Assembly (NCBI GenBank): GCA_964524145.1
Contig: CAZGCA010000047.1
Span: 1-49,065, forward strand
Reading direction: 5' to 3'
Origin: CAZGCA01 sp964524145
GTDB taxonomy: Bacteria > Hydrogenedentota > CAZGCA01
Length of the DNA stretch: 49,065 nt
Notes under the pieces: model-generated
Databases searched by the model: none
Told to the model about the DNA's origin: nothing
Seen by the model: the letters and a program-made list of their open reading frames with translations, nothing else
Position numbers and translations under genes: made by a program
In this document: in pieces, positions 1 to 8,055 of the stretch
How the letters are laid out: every line of letters begins with the position of its first letter
Numbering within the stretch: position 1 is the stretch's first letter

Positions 1-2
1 AA

Positions 3-79
<77 letters not shown>

Positions 80-112
80 GCCTTCTTTGACTGCCTCATT
101 TATGGTAACACA

Positions 113-145
113 CGGGGCCGCGTTGTTCAACACCTGCGGGCCCCG
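113..145 (-). terminator. GC-rich hairpin between rplL and tRNA-Val
   Basis: On the minus strand CGGGGCC and GGCCCCG pair, extended by GC/GC with one bulge, around a loop of about 14 nt. This begins about 16 nt past the rplL stop. No T-run follows, so it is not a classical intrinsic terminator. It could be a partial terminator, an mRNA 3' stabiliser or a processing site between the ribosomal-protein mRNA and the tRNA. Confidence 0.4.
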
Positions 146-161
146 ATTACGCTCTCGGGTC

Positions 162-542
162 CTACTTGACCTCCACTGTAGCGCCCGCGTCCGCGAGTGT
201 GGCCCTGATCTTCTCCGCTTCTTCCTTGGACACGCCCTCTTTCACGGCCTTTGGCGCCGCGTCGACAACGGCTTTCGCCTCTTTCAGACCCAGACCGGTG
301 ATCGCGCGGACTTCCTTGATAACCTGGATCTTCTTGTCGCCGGGAGCCAGAATCATTACGTCGAAGGCGGTCTTCTCCTCCTCGACAGGCGCGGCCTCGG
401 CTCCTGCGGCCGGCGCTGCAACAGCAACCGGCGCGGCTGCCGTGACGCCAAACTTCTCTTCGAGCGCTTTGACCAGCTCGGACAACTCGAGCACGGTCAG
501 CTCACCTATCTCCTCGACTATCTTGTCAAGTTTCTCTGACAT
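162..542 (-). CDS. rplL: 50S ribosomal protein L7/L12
   Basis: The 126-residue product is the ribosomal stalk protein that binds the C-terminal helix of L10 as dimers and recruits translation GTPases. It shows the family layout. An N-terminal dimerisation helix (about 1-33, with ELTVLELSELVKALEEKFGV) is followed by an Ala/Pro-rich hinge (about 34-52). The C-terminal domain starts at EEKTAFDVMI and contains the conserved KKIQVIKEVRAITGLGLKEA segment. Length is normal. The ATG is preceded by GGAAAGGA at good spacing. The gene follows rplJ with a 36 bp gap, the usual L10-L12 pair, and should be controlled by the leader upstream of rplJ. Confidence 0.98.
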   Translation of the reverse strand: MSEKLDKIVEEIGELTVLELSELVKALEEKFGVTAAAPVAVAAPAAGAEAAPVEEEKTAFDVMILAPGDKKIQVIKEVRAITGLGLKEAKAVVDAAPKAVKEGVSKEEAEKIRATLADAGATVEVK

Positions 543-578
543 CGTATTTCCTTTCCATCACCACGTAATCGGCCAACC

Positions 579-1100
579 TCAGGCGGCATCGGCCATCTTC
601 TTCTCTGCAGCATTCAGCACAGTAACGAGGCTGCGAATCGTGCCTTGGAGCACATTGACAAAAGCTGACAACGGGCTCTGCACTCCGGCCGCTACGCGTG
701 CGAGCATTATCTCGCGCGGCGGCAGGACAGCGAGTGTCGCGACATCTTCGCGTGTTATGATTCGCCCTTCGTAGACCGCGCCCTTAACGACGAGTTGCGG
801 ACACTCACGTGCGAACTGCCTTATTATCCGCGCCGGAACGATTGTATCTTCCGAAAAGACGAATGCTGTCGAGCCTTCCAACATGGGTTTCAGATCCGCG
901 AACCCGGCATTGTCTGCCGCGATGCGCGAGAGCGTGTTCTTGAACACCTTCATCTCGACGTCAGCGTCCCTGAACATCCTGCGCAGCCGCGTCATTGCAT
1001 CGACGTTGATCCTGTCGTACCTCGTGAGTATCGTCATGTTGCTCTGCTGGAGCTTCTGCGACAGTAGTTCGACTTTCGCTACTTTATCGGGTCTCGGCAA
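579..1100 (-). CDS. rplJ: 50S ribosomal protein L10 (TTG start)
   Basis: The 173-residue product is L10, which anchors L7/L12 dimers to 23S rRNA. The N-terminal rRNA-binding part (PRPDKVAKVELLSQKL, then TRYDRINVDAMTRLRRMFR) and a C-terminal helix ending in NAAEKKMADAA, where L12 docks, are both visible. The start is a TTG at 1098-1100, fixed by a near-perfect Shine-Dalgarno AAGGAGGTG eight bases upstream. In many bacteria rplJ follows rplK-rplA; here the upstream neighbour is an unrelated divergent gene, so the operon begins at rplJ with its own promoter and leader. In E. coli L10 (with L12) binds such leaders to repress its own synthesis. Confidence 0.98.
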   Translation of the reverse strand: MPRPDKVAKVELLSQKLQQSNMTILTRYDRINVDAMTRLRRMFRDADVEMKVFKNTLSRIAADNAGFADLKPMLEGSTAFVFSEDTIVPARIIRQFARECPQLVVKGAVYEGRIITREDVATLAVLPPREIMLARVAAGVQSPLSAFVNVLQGTIRSLVTVLNAAEKKMADAA

Positions 1101-1137
1101 AAGGACTCACCTCCTTTCGAAGACGTCCAAACCGAAC

Positions 1138-1171
1138 GGAAAAACGAAAATCTCCGCCCGAAGACGGAGAT
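1138..1171 (-). terminator. Attenuator (intrinsic terminator) in the rplJ leader
   Basis: On the minus strand ATCTCCGTC pairs with GGCGGAGAT around a TTCG tetraloop (hairpin 1150-1171), followed by TTTTCGTTTTT. The T-tract ends about 38 nt before the rplJ start and directly follows the L10-binding leader. This is the position where Bacillus-type L10 leaders attenuate transcription. Premature termination when L10 is in excess is the likely role. Confidence 0.82.
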
Positions 1172-1200
1172 CACATCCCATTGCTGTGATGGTTCCATGG

Positions 1201-1260
1201 TCCGTCTCGGTAGGCCTGCCAGCGTTTAAGTCCTCACGGACACCCACTGTCTTAGACGTC
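1201..1260 (-). promoter_or_regulatory. Ribosomal protein L10 leader (autoregulatory mRNA element)
   Basis: The minus-strand RNA carries the conserved blocks of the L10 leader family in the right order. These are AAGACAGUGGGUG, then CUUAA, then CCUACCGAG, closed by an outer stem formed by the GUCU near 1257 and AGAC near 1205. It lies between the promoter and the attenuator upstream of rplJ. L10-L12 binding here would control rplJL expression. The assignment is by motif recognition; no covariance-model score was computed. Confidence 0.85.
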
Positions 1261-1282
1261 GTTTCTTTGTCTTACACCGCTA

Positions 1283-1312
1283 AGTATACCCAAACGGGAC
1301 GCAGAATGTCAA
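1283..1312 (-). promoter_or_regulatory. Sigma70-type promoter of rplJ-rplL
   Basis: On the minus strand TTGACA (1312-1307) and TATACT (1288-1283) are separated by 18 bp. The predicted transcript would start near 1276, just upstream of the L10 leader. The near-consensus boxes fit a ribosomal protein operon. Confidence 0.82.
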
Positions 1313-1353
1313 CACCTTCTGGAAGCCGAGCGGACCCGTGGTGGATCTGCCAA

Positions 1354-1382
1354 TTGACGTGGAGGCTCTCTTGTTATACACT
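1354..1382 (+). promoter_or_regulatory. Possible promoter of the PP-loop amidotransferase gene
   Basis: TTGACG (1354-1359) and TACACT (1377-1382) are spaced by 17 bp, about 44 bp before the ATG at 1426. Only the -35 is strong. It overlaps nothing else and sits back to back with the rplJ promoter. Confidence 0.3.
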
Positions 1383-1425
1383 TCGTCTACAATCGGTCAA
1401 GCGTTGACCCAGGAGGAATTGTTTA

Positions 1426-2565
1426 ATGGAAAAGGGCGTCAAACGGTGCGTTCGCTGCATTCTCCCTGAATGTTATCCACGGATTAGCTTTGATTCTGAA
1501 GGAGTGTGCTCGAATTGCCGGGCGTACGACCGGCGCTGGGGCAATTGGGTCGAGAAGGATCGAGAGCCAGAACTGCTGAGGCTCGTCAAGCGTGCTTGTA
1601 AGCGCAACCCGGAGCATTCGGCGCTCGTGGGGATCAGCGGCGGGAAAGACAGTTGTTACGCCCTGCACATGATGGTGACGAGATACAAGCTAGACGTACT
1701 GGCTTATACATTTGACAATGGTTTCCTTTCTGGAGGTGCGAGGGAGAACATTGATAGGGTAGTCAGGAGACTGGGCGTCGAGCACACCTACGTCTCAACA
1801 GACAGGGAAGTTGAGAAACGAATGTATCGTGCACTTCTGAACAAGAGATGTGCGGATTTCTGCATGATGTGTATGCTCGGCCTTGTCTCTGCAGGCTACT
1901 ATCTCGCCCTGAAACGGAACATCCCTTTGATAATCCAAGGCATTTGTCCGCGCACCGAGCCCATTATGCCACTTGAGCTTTTCAACAGCTTGGACTACCG
2001 ATATCTTGTGAACGTTATGAAACCAGATGTCGCGAAGTCGGAGTTTCCTACATACAAATCTGGTGGCATGCTAAGAGTGTTCTACATGACCTTCATCAAG
2101 AGAGTACGCGTTGTATTCCTCGCAGAGTATGTCGACTGGAACGAGGGCAAGATCGCAGAAACCCTCAAGGAACAATATGGCTGGATTGACTATGGCAATG
2201 GAGCGCCTCACTTCGACTGCGTGGCCGATCCGGCTGTCAACTACTTCATGAACCAGCGGCTCGGCGTTAGCAAGGTCGTCGAGAAACTCTCCCAGTTGGT
2301 CCGCTGCGGCAGGCTAACTCGCGAACAGGCTCTCAGAGAGTTGGCGCGACAAGACACTGTCGAGGAACCCACCGACTCCGTCCGCGAAATATGCCGGCGT
2401 CTCGATGTCACACGCCATGACCTCAAACCTCTCCTCGCAGGGACGGCTCTCGACTACCACCACTTCAGGACGTACTCTCGGCTCTTCGAGAAGTTCAGAT
2501 GGGTTTTCTGGGTGACCAGCAAACTCGGGTTCACAAGTGAGAGTCTTTACCAGAAGTACAAATGA
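1426..2565 (+). CDS. N-acetyl sugar amidotransferase-like PP-loop ATPase
   Basis: The 379-residue protein has a PP-loop SGGKDS (residues 71-76) that binds and adenylates a substrate, and an N-terminal zinc-like ribbon made of CVRC (8-11) and CSNC (28-31). This arrangement is typical of the WbpG/PseA-type family that aminates N-acetylated sugars of surface glycans using ammonia from a HisH-like glutaminase. The start is set by AGGAGGAA nine bases upstream of the ATG. No glutaminase or HisF-like partner is in the window, so the partner may be elsewhere or the substrate may differ. The gene converges with a glycosyltransferase and epimerase, consistent with a glycan role. A tRNA- or metabolite-thiolating PP-loop enzyme is an alternative. 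Confidence 0.8.
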   Translation: MEKGVKRCVRCILPECYPRISFDSEGVCSNCRAYDRRWGNWVEKDREPELLRLVKRACKRNPEHSALVGISGGKDSCYALHMMVTRYKLDVLAYTFDNGFLSGGARENIDRVVRRLGVEHTYVSTDREVEKRMYRALLNKRCADFCMMCMLGLVSAGYYLALKRNIPLIIQGICPRTEPIMPLELFNSLDYRYLVNVMKPDVAKSEFPTYKSGGMLRVFYMTFIKRVRVVFLAEYVDWNEGKIAETLKEQYGWIDYGNGAPHFDCVADPAVNYFMNQRLGVSKVVEKLSQLVRCGRLTREQALRELARQDTVEEPTDSVREICRRLDVTRHDLKPLLAGTALDYHHFRTYSRLFEKFRWVFWVTSKLGFTSESLYQKYK

Positions 2566-2628
2566 AGATGCCTGAGCCAAACAGGGATCGCACCGCGCCA
2601 TGCCACGCAGCAAGAGCAAAACAGCCAT

Positions 2629-5199
2629 TCACGGTTCCATTTGAGTCCAGAAATGGATATTGAAAGCATCCTTCGTATCGATCTTTTCAACACGAATGTC
2701 GAACCGGTGCCAACCCGTGGATCGAGGGCCAAGCATCACGACCGTCTGTTCCTGGCTGTTGGGCCCGACCACTATTTCGTCTGAGGCGACAACAATCACT
2801 TTCTCGCCCTGAGCTACAGTACCGGTCGGTAGAAACACCACCTTGTCGAGGTCGGCCCAGCATTCGGCGAGGTTCTCCCGGTTTTCTGCTCGCACAGCCA
2901 ACTCGTGCTCACCCGTGTCAACACTTGCCTGTCCAACCTTCACCCATCGCCAACCGGACTCAGCACCCGGCGAGTTGGTCGGCAGGGTCCCGATTTGCTC
3001 CCCGTCAAGTTCGAATCCGAGATACGCGCGCGATCGGTTCTCCTCCTCCCCCGCAACAAGGATGCGTGCGAACACATCATACCTGCCTGGGGGTACCGCG
3101 ATATCCGTATACAAAAAGTCGTCTTCCATGAGCAGTGGGGCCAAACGGACGGTCATCGCCGTGTCGTTGAAAGGTCGATGCGGTGGTGAGGGATTGTGAC
3201 AGTGGAGAAGTCGCCACGCATCCGAATCAACCCGCTTCTTCCGGAGCGATTCGGCTTCAACCACCAACGCCGATTGTGTTACCTCGTATGCGTATTCTTT
3301 CGGCTCGTCCGTGTTGTTTCTCACGGAGAACCGTGCTGAGAACGGGCCGGTCGCGCTCGTCGGATACGCGCAATACTCGGCGGTGTCACCGGTATCGGAA
3401 CGCCGTATGGCAACCAGACTGTATACATGTTCGTCAATGGTTATCTCGGGTTCTGGAGTGGTGTTCGGCGCAAGATCGATCACTTTGTTGGCGAAGCTCA
3501 CGACTGAGGCCGCCTCGTCCGCTTCCTCTTGGAAAAGCATGCCAGACGAGTCCGGAAACGTGCTGACAGTCGCCAAACCTTCTGCATCAAGCTTTGCGTA
3601 GAAGCGATTGAAACCGTCGTCGTATGTCCGCGCCGACTCATGCTGAGTTACGGTTCTGTCGCGCCGGGCAAACAGGTAAAGGTTTATCCCGAAGAACTTC
3701 TTGTGCAGGAGCGGTGACCAGTGATGATAGAACCATTCTGCAAGCAGCTCGGAATGCTCATCGAGATCGTCGGGTTCCCACCATGACTGCACAAGCCAAA
3801 CACGTTTCGTTTCGGGCCCCACTGCCTGCACACGCACCGGCACCATGCCCAGGAATTCCCACTGTGCCCGCCATGGGTAGCTGTTGAGTGCGCCGTCAAT
3901 GTTGTCCTGAGTGAGCGCAACGTACAACTGCGGCTGTTCAAGGTATATCTTCGCAGGTATGAAGGTTACGTGGCATGTGTGTGCAACAACATCGCCTTCT
4001 TTGAAGTGTGATTCGATGTATTGCGCCACGCCGCGGTTGTCTATCTTGGGTTTGGCGCCTGTTCGGTGTCTTGGCGCAGGATGGATGTCCCCCTGCCAAC
4101 AGTCAACCACTCCTGCCATCATTACGGCAGCAACCACAGCGCTGATCGCGACTTGAAGCCTCGCGGTCCTGAACCAGGCGATGCCCGTCGCGGCAAGCAT
4201 AAAGGCCGGCACAGAAGAGAAGATCATATACCTGTCGCAGTATATGGACGTGGGATTCACACGTGAGAATACAAACACCGCCAGAACCGGTGCGAAAGCC
4301 AGGGCCGCAAGCAGGGTCAGTCGCTGAATATCTCGTCTCAACGCGAACGCACCGAGCGCACCGAATCCCAGGAAAAGAAAAAACGCGGTAGTGAACAGAA
4401 GCTTGTTTGGCGTAAACCCGATAATAAAGTTCTTGTACGTGATCGCGATTGATATTGGGATAGGCACAAGATACCAGTTGAGCGGCTCTCGCGATCCGCG
4501 TGCGCACAAAAGCGCGATGACGATTAGCGGGGAAACAAACACGCCCACTGCCAGCGCGCTCAGTGCAAGGCGCACGAGCGTTCTCCGGTTCCATCGGAAG
4601 AGTAACAACCACGCAGAGCATATCGCAATAGTGAATGACGCGAAAACGTGGGCGTACATGGCGAGTGCCGCTGATACACCGAAACAAACCCACCATTTCC
4701 GCGACTCTCGCTCAGCAAGTCTCAGAAAGCAGTACAAGTGAAGGCATGAGAAGAAGGTGTAGATGGTATAGCATCTCAGCTCCTGGGCGTAGTACACGTG
4801 AAACGGAGAGAATGCCAGGAACACGGCCGTCAATAGACCAACGCGTCGCCCCAGCAATGTGCACGCAGCAGCGGCTGCAGCCCACACAGAGAGCATTCCG
4901 AAGGTTGCAGGAGCGAGTCTGAGCCAAAACTCCGAGCGACCGAACAGAAGCAGCAGATGTTCGATTATATGCAATATGGGCGAGTCCAGGAAGGCGGTGC
5001 CCATTTGAAACGGCCTGAGCTCGAAGATGTGAAGTGCATTGTATACTGTGGACGCCTCGTCATTCCAAAGGCTGAACTTGCCCAGGCCAACCAGCCGCAC
5101 CACGGATGCCGCCACCAGCAATGCGAGAAGGAGACGGTGGTACGTCAGCCTACTTAGGTCGCCGGGCGTGGAATCAGGTTTGTTCTGACACATTGCCAC
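2629..5199 (-). CDS. GT39/ArnT-like integral membrane glycosyltransferase
   Basis: The 856-residue protein has a polytopic N-terminal half (about 20-380) and a large soluble C-terminal half. The first outward loop carries SLWNDEAS (43-50), whose Asp-Glu matches the catalytic acidic pair of the PMT/ArnT superfamily. A second conserved stretch, YYAQELRCYTIY, follows near residue 140. Such enzymes use polyprenyl-phosphate sugars to glycosylate lipids or proteins on the outer face of the inner membrane. The C-terminal part (about 560-856) is beta-rich and resembles carbohydrate-binding modules, which is unusual for this family. The start is a GTG directly abutting the epimerase stop; an ATG two codons later is an alternative. 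The substrate is unknown. Confidence 0.8.
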   Translation of the reverse strand: MAMCQNKPDSTPGDLSRLTYHRLLLALLVAASVVRLVGLGKFSLWNDEASTVYNALHIFELRPFQMGTAFLDSPILHIIEHLLLLFGRSEFWLRLAPATFGMLSVWAAAAAACTLLGRRVGLLTAVFLAFSPFHVYYAQELRCYTIYTFFSCLHLYCFLRLAERESRKWWVCFGVSAALAMYAHVFASFTIAICSAWLLLFRWNRRTLVRLALSALAVGVFVSPLIVIALLCARGSREPLNWYLVPIPISIAITYKNFIIGFTPNKLLFTTAFFLFLGFGALGAFALRRDIQRLTLLAALAFAPVLAVFVFSRVNPTSIYCDRYMIFSSVPAFMLAATGIAWFRTARLQVAISAVVAAVMMAGVVDCWQGDIHPAPRHRTGAKPKIDNRGVAQYIESHFKEGDVVAHTCHVTFIPAKIYLEQPQLYVALTQDNIDGALNSYPWRAQWEFLGMVPVRVQAVGPETKRVWLVQSWWEPDDLDEHSELLAEWFYHHWSPLLHKKFFGINLYLFARRDRTVTQHESARTYDDGFNRFYAKLDAEGLATVSTFPDSSGMLFQEEADEAASVVSFANKVIDLAPNTTPEPEITIDEHVYSLVAIRRSDTGDTAEYCAYPTSATGPFSARFSVRNNTDEPKEYAYEVTQSALVVEAESLRKKRVDSDAWRLLHCHNPSPPHRPFNDTAMTVRLAPLLMEDDFLYTDIAVPPGRYDVFARILVAGEEENRSRAYLGFELDGEQIGTLPTNSPGAESGWRWVKVGQASVDTGEHELAVRAENRENLAECWADLDKVVFLPTGTVAQGEKVIVVASDEIVVGPNSQEQTVVMLGPRSTGWHRFDIRVEKIDTKDAFNIHFWTQMEP

Positions 5200-6183
5200 T
5201 CACCGCACCGCCCGATCCCTCGAAACGAGCGGATGGGATTTGCCTTGATAGAACTGGCGCTGCCACTCGACGGCCTTTGGAATCCCCTCCTCGAGCGGTG
5301 TGGTCGGCCTATAGCCGAGCTCAGCGCACGCCTTGCGCAGGTCGGCCACGTACCGTGTCACCTCGCCCGGTCGGCTGGCGCGGCACCGCACGTCGGGCGT
5401 CACTCCCAGGCACCGACCGATTATCTCGGCAAGGTCGGTAAGGGAACGACCTTCGCCGTAGGCGATGTTGAACGTCTCACCCTGAATCTCGTCGCAGGCG
5501 AGCTTCTCGATGCCTTTTATTACGCCGTCCACGCAATCGTCGACGTAGGTGAAATCCAACACTTTCTCAGGCCCATAGACCGTGATAGGCTCACCGCTGG
5601 CTATCCGATGGATGAAGAGCGGCACCACACGTTCCATCCGTTCGATGTCATCGTCGTATCGGCCGTACACGTTGCTGAACCGGAACACGATATGGCACAG
5701 TTCGTAACACTTGGCGTACGAGTAGACGAAAGCCTCGGCTGCGATCTTGCTCGCAGAATAGGGGCTCTCGGCGATAACGAAGTCCGCCAATGATTCATCG
5801 GCTACGCGGTGGTGTATATCGCCGTAGACTTCGCGCGAACTTCCAAAGATCAAGAGCATTTGGTGCTTCCGGCAGTATTCGAGCACGTTGAAGGCCATCG
5901 CGACGTTTTCCATTGCACGCTCCGGCCGGACCGTCAACTCAAACACCTTGGCGTGTGCCGCCAGATGAACCACCATCTCCGGATCGAAGCCCCTTTCGGA
6001 CAGCGCCGTCTCCAACGCCGCGGGGTCGCGCAGGTCTGTGAGAGCGGTCTCGATCTCAGGTGTCCACGCGTTCTCACGAAGATCTACACCGAGAACATGC
6101 CGCCCCTCCCTGAGCAGCCGTAAGCACAGGTTTGTGCCTATCTGGCCGCTCGATCCCGTAACGAGTATTCTTGTAGGCTCCAC
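5200..6183 (-). CDS. NAD(P)-dependent sugar-nucleotide epimerase/dehydratase
   Basis: The 327-residue extended short-chain dehydrogenase has the Rossmann motif GSSGQIG (10-16) and the catalytic YSASK (Tyr142, Lys146), with GSSREVYG (114-121) supplying the active-site Ser. Other family marks are FRFSNVYGRYD and FTYVDDCVDGV. It belongs to the UDP-glucose 4-epimerase/dehydratase group, which acts on nucleotide sugars in the cytoplasm; the exact substrate cannot be read from sequence. The start is a GTG preceded by AGGGGGC. It lies 9 bp after mlaD and directly abuts the glycosyltransferase, so sugar-precursor and transferase genes look co-transcribed with the Mla operon. Confidence 0.9.
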   Translation of the reverse strand: MEPTRILVTGSSGQIGTNLCLRLLREGRHVLGVDLRENAWTPEIETALTDLRDPAALETALSERGFDPEMVVHLAAHAKVFELTVRPERAMENVAMAFNVLEYCRKHQMLLIFGSSREVYGDIHHRVADESLADFVIAESPYSASKIAAEAFVYSYAKCYELCHIVFRFSNVYGRYDDDIERMERVVPLFIHRIASGEPITVYGPEKVLDFTYVDDCVDGVIKGIEKLACDEIQGETFNIAYGEGRSLTDLAEIIGRCLGVTPDVRCRASRPGEVTRYVADLRKACAELGYRPTTPLEEGIPKAVEWQRQFYQGKSHPLVSRDRAVR

Positions 6184-6192
6184 GTCCGCCCC

Positions 6193-7203
6193 CTATCCGC
6201 CGAACGCGCCGAAAAGCACGCTCAGGAACCCCGTGATCGGCGTCTGTTCACGAACACCTTCCGCGGCGTCGCTCACCGTCGCCAGCGTCTCACGGGCGTC
6301 ATCATAGAGCTCCTCGTCGTTCACAAGCTTGCCGATAGTACCCTCGCCTTCGTTGATTTTGTCGGCGATCTCGTTCGCCGAATCGAGTGTCTCGTTCAAC
6401 TTGACGCTGGCGTCGCGAGCCGCGACAACGAGCTCGTCAACGTTCTCTTCGTTGTCGGCTAGAAGCCGTTTCGCCGTTTCGCTCACCTCTTTCACGTTCG
6501 CTGTTATCTCCTGCATCTCCTCGTAGAGCGACTCGTCAGCCAGCAACTTGCCGACTGTCCCTTCGCCGCGTTCGGCACGCGCCGTTATCGTTTTGACCGA
6601 TTCGAGTATCTCGTCCACCTTCGGACCGGCATCGCTTATCGTCGTGGCGGCATCCCGAAATGCCGTTATGGCCTCCGATACGCCCTCTTCGTTCTCGTCC
6701 AACATGGCGTAGACCTTGTCAAGAACCTTGTCCTGGTTCTCGTTAAACGAATCGATCAGCTCGTGGACGTCGTCCGTTATCTCGCTGGCATCCGTGAGAA
6801 GCTTATCCACGTCGAACGGTTCGACGCTGTCGATGACGTCGCCCGGTTTGAGCACGGGCGCCTCGGGCGACCCTATCGTGAGCCCGATAAACCTGCCGCC
6901 GAGCAGCGTCGTCATCCTGATTTTCGCTACGCTGTCTTTCTTGACCACGGTGCCCGGATCGAGACGCAACGCGATCCTGACACGCTGGCCATCTATCGCC
7001 ATGTCGACGACCTTCCCAACCTCGACACCTCCAAGCGTGACCGGATCGTGCTCCAGCAGGTTCTCCGCGGAATCGAAATACGTTACGAGCTCATACCCGG
7101 TGCGCCAGAACTCGAGGTCTTCCGAAAAGATCGCCAACACGCCCAGTAGCACCATCGCTCCAATAAAGAAAACGCCTACTCGCTTTTCCGCTCTCCTGGC
7201 CAT
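6193..7203 (-). CDS. mlaD: MlaD-like MCE-domain substrate-binding protein
   Basis: The 336-residue protein has one N-terminal transmembrane anchor (about 8-26) and then an MCE domain (about 38-115, with LEHDPVTLGGVEVGKV and TLLGGRFIGLTIG). A long, mostly alpha-helical coiled region follows to about residue 320. MCE proteins form hexameric rings in the periplasm that pass phospholipids between the membranes. The helical tail contains two GEGT(V/I)GKL motifs about 85 residues apart, seen in long-tailed MCE proteins where the tails may form a tunnel. The SD GGGAGGT precedes the ATG. The gene sits after mlaE in an mlaB-F-X-E-D order. Confidence 0.93.
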   Translation of the reverse strand: MARRAEKRVGVFFIGAMVLLGVLAIFSEDLEFWRTGYELVTYFDSAENLLEHDPVTLGGVEVGKVVDMAIDGQRVRIALRLDPGTVVKKDSVAKIRMTTLLGGRFIGLTIGSPEAPVLKPGDVIDSVEPFDVDKLLTDASEITDDVHELIDSFNENQDKVLDKVYAMLDENEEGVSEAITAFRDAATTISDAGPKVDEILESVKTITARAERGEGTVGKLLADESLYEEMQEITANVKEVSETAKRLLADNEENVDELVVAARDASVKLNETLDSANEIADKINEGEGTIGKLVNDEELYDDARETLATVSDAAEGVREQTPITGFLSVLFGAFGG

Positions 7204-7244
7204 TCGTGCTACCTCCCTTCAGTTTGACGCCGAGACGGCGCGTC

Positions 7245-8015
7245 TCAAAGCAAAACCCTCGTCAGGAAAAAGTTGGCAATCAGTATAAGCATAAACGACA
7301 CCACCACCGATTTGGTTGTCGAAACACCAACACCTTCCGCGCCACCCGTCGTCGTAAACCCCATGTAACACCCTACCGTCGATATTATGACACCAAAACA
7401 CAGGCTTTTGAACAGACCTTTGAATATCATCGTCCCTGTCAACTGGCCCCACATCACATCCCAGTACACGCTGGGCGCAACGTCCGCATACGTCTGGGAT
7501 ATCAACGCGCCTCCCGACATACCGATCACCTCGACATATATGGTGAGCAGCGGCAACATCAGCGCACAGGCCAGCAGTCGCGGCATCGCAAGGAATCGTA
7601 CCGGGTTTATCGCGAGCGTTTCGAGAGCATCGATCTCCTCGGAGACGCGCATTGTGCCAATCTCGGCAGCGATAGCCGCACCGACACGGCCTGCAACAAG
7701 GAACGCCGTCATGACGGGGCCGAGTTCCTGGACCAGGCTCAAGCCAACGATGGCACCGATTATCCACTCGCTCCGAAACCGGACAAGCTGGGACGACGTC
7801 TGCAACGCCAACACCATACCCACGAAAACCGCCATCACCGAAGCTATCGGGAGCGAATCCGCGCCCACCGACGACATCTGCTTGAAGATGCTCGCCAAGT
7901 TCCGCGGCGACGCCTTACACCAGTACAGTGTCTCGCCGAAAAGCCGGAGCATCTCGCCGGTCGCCTGGAAGAAGGCCCCCGTTCTCGTCCGCTCTTTCTC
8001 AAGCCTGAATTTCAA
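7245..8015 (-). CDS. mlaE: MlaE-family ABC transporter permease (TTG start)
   Basis: The 256-residue inner-membrane permease has the family signature: an amphipathic N-terminus, then ASVMAVFVGMVLALQTSSQLVRF, EWIIGAIVGLSLVQELGPVMTAFLVAGRVGAAIAAEIG split over two helices, and MRVSEEIDALETLAINPVRFL. It forms the membrane part of the MlaFEDB phospholipid transporter. The start appears to be a TTG with GGAAAGG about nine bases upstream; an in-frame stop shortly before rules out longer versions. It lies 41 bp upstream of mlaD and 40 bp after the WPF-repeat gene. Confidence 0.95.
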   Translation of the reverse strand: MKFRLEKERTRTGAFFQATGEMLRLFGETLYWCKASPRNLASIFKQMSSVGADSLPIASVMAVFVGMVLALQTSSQLVRFRSEWIIGAIVGLSLVQELGPVMTAFLVAGRVGAAIAAEIGTMRVSEEIDALETLAINPVRFLAMPRLLACALMLPLLTIYVEVIGMSGGALISQTYADVAPSVYWDVMWGQLTGTMIFKGLFKSLCFGVIISTVGCYMGFTTTGGAEGVGVSTTKSVVVSFMLILIANFFLTRVLL

Positions 8016-8055
8016 GCTCCTAAACCTTTCCTATGGTTAGCGTTAGCCAGCTTAG

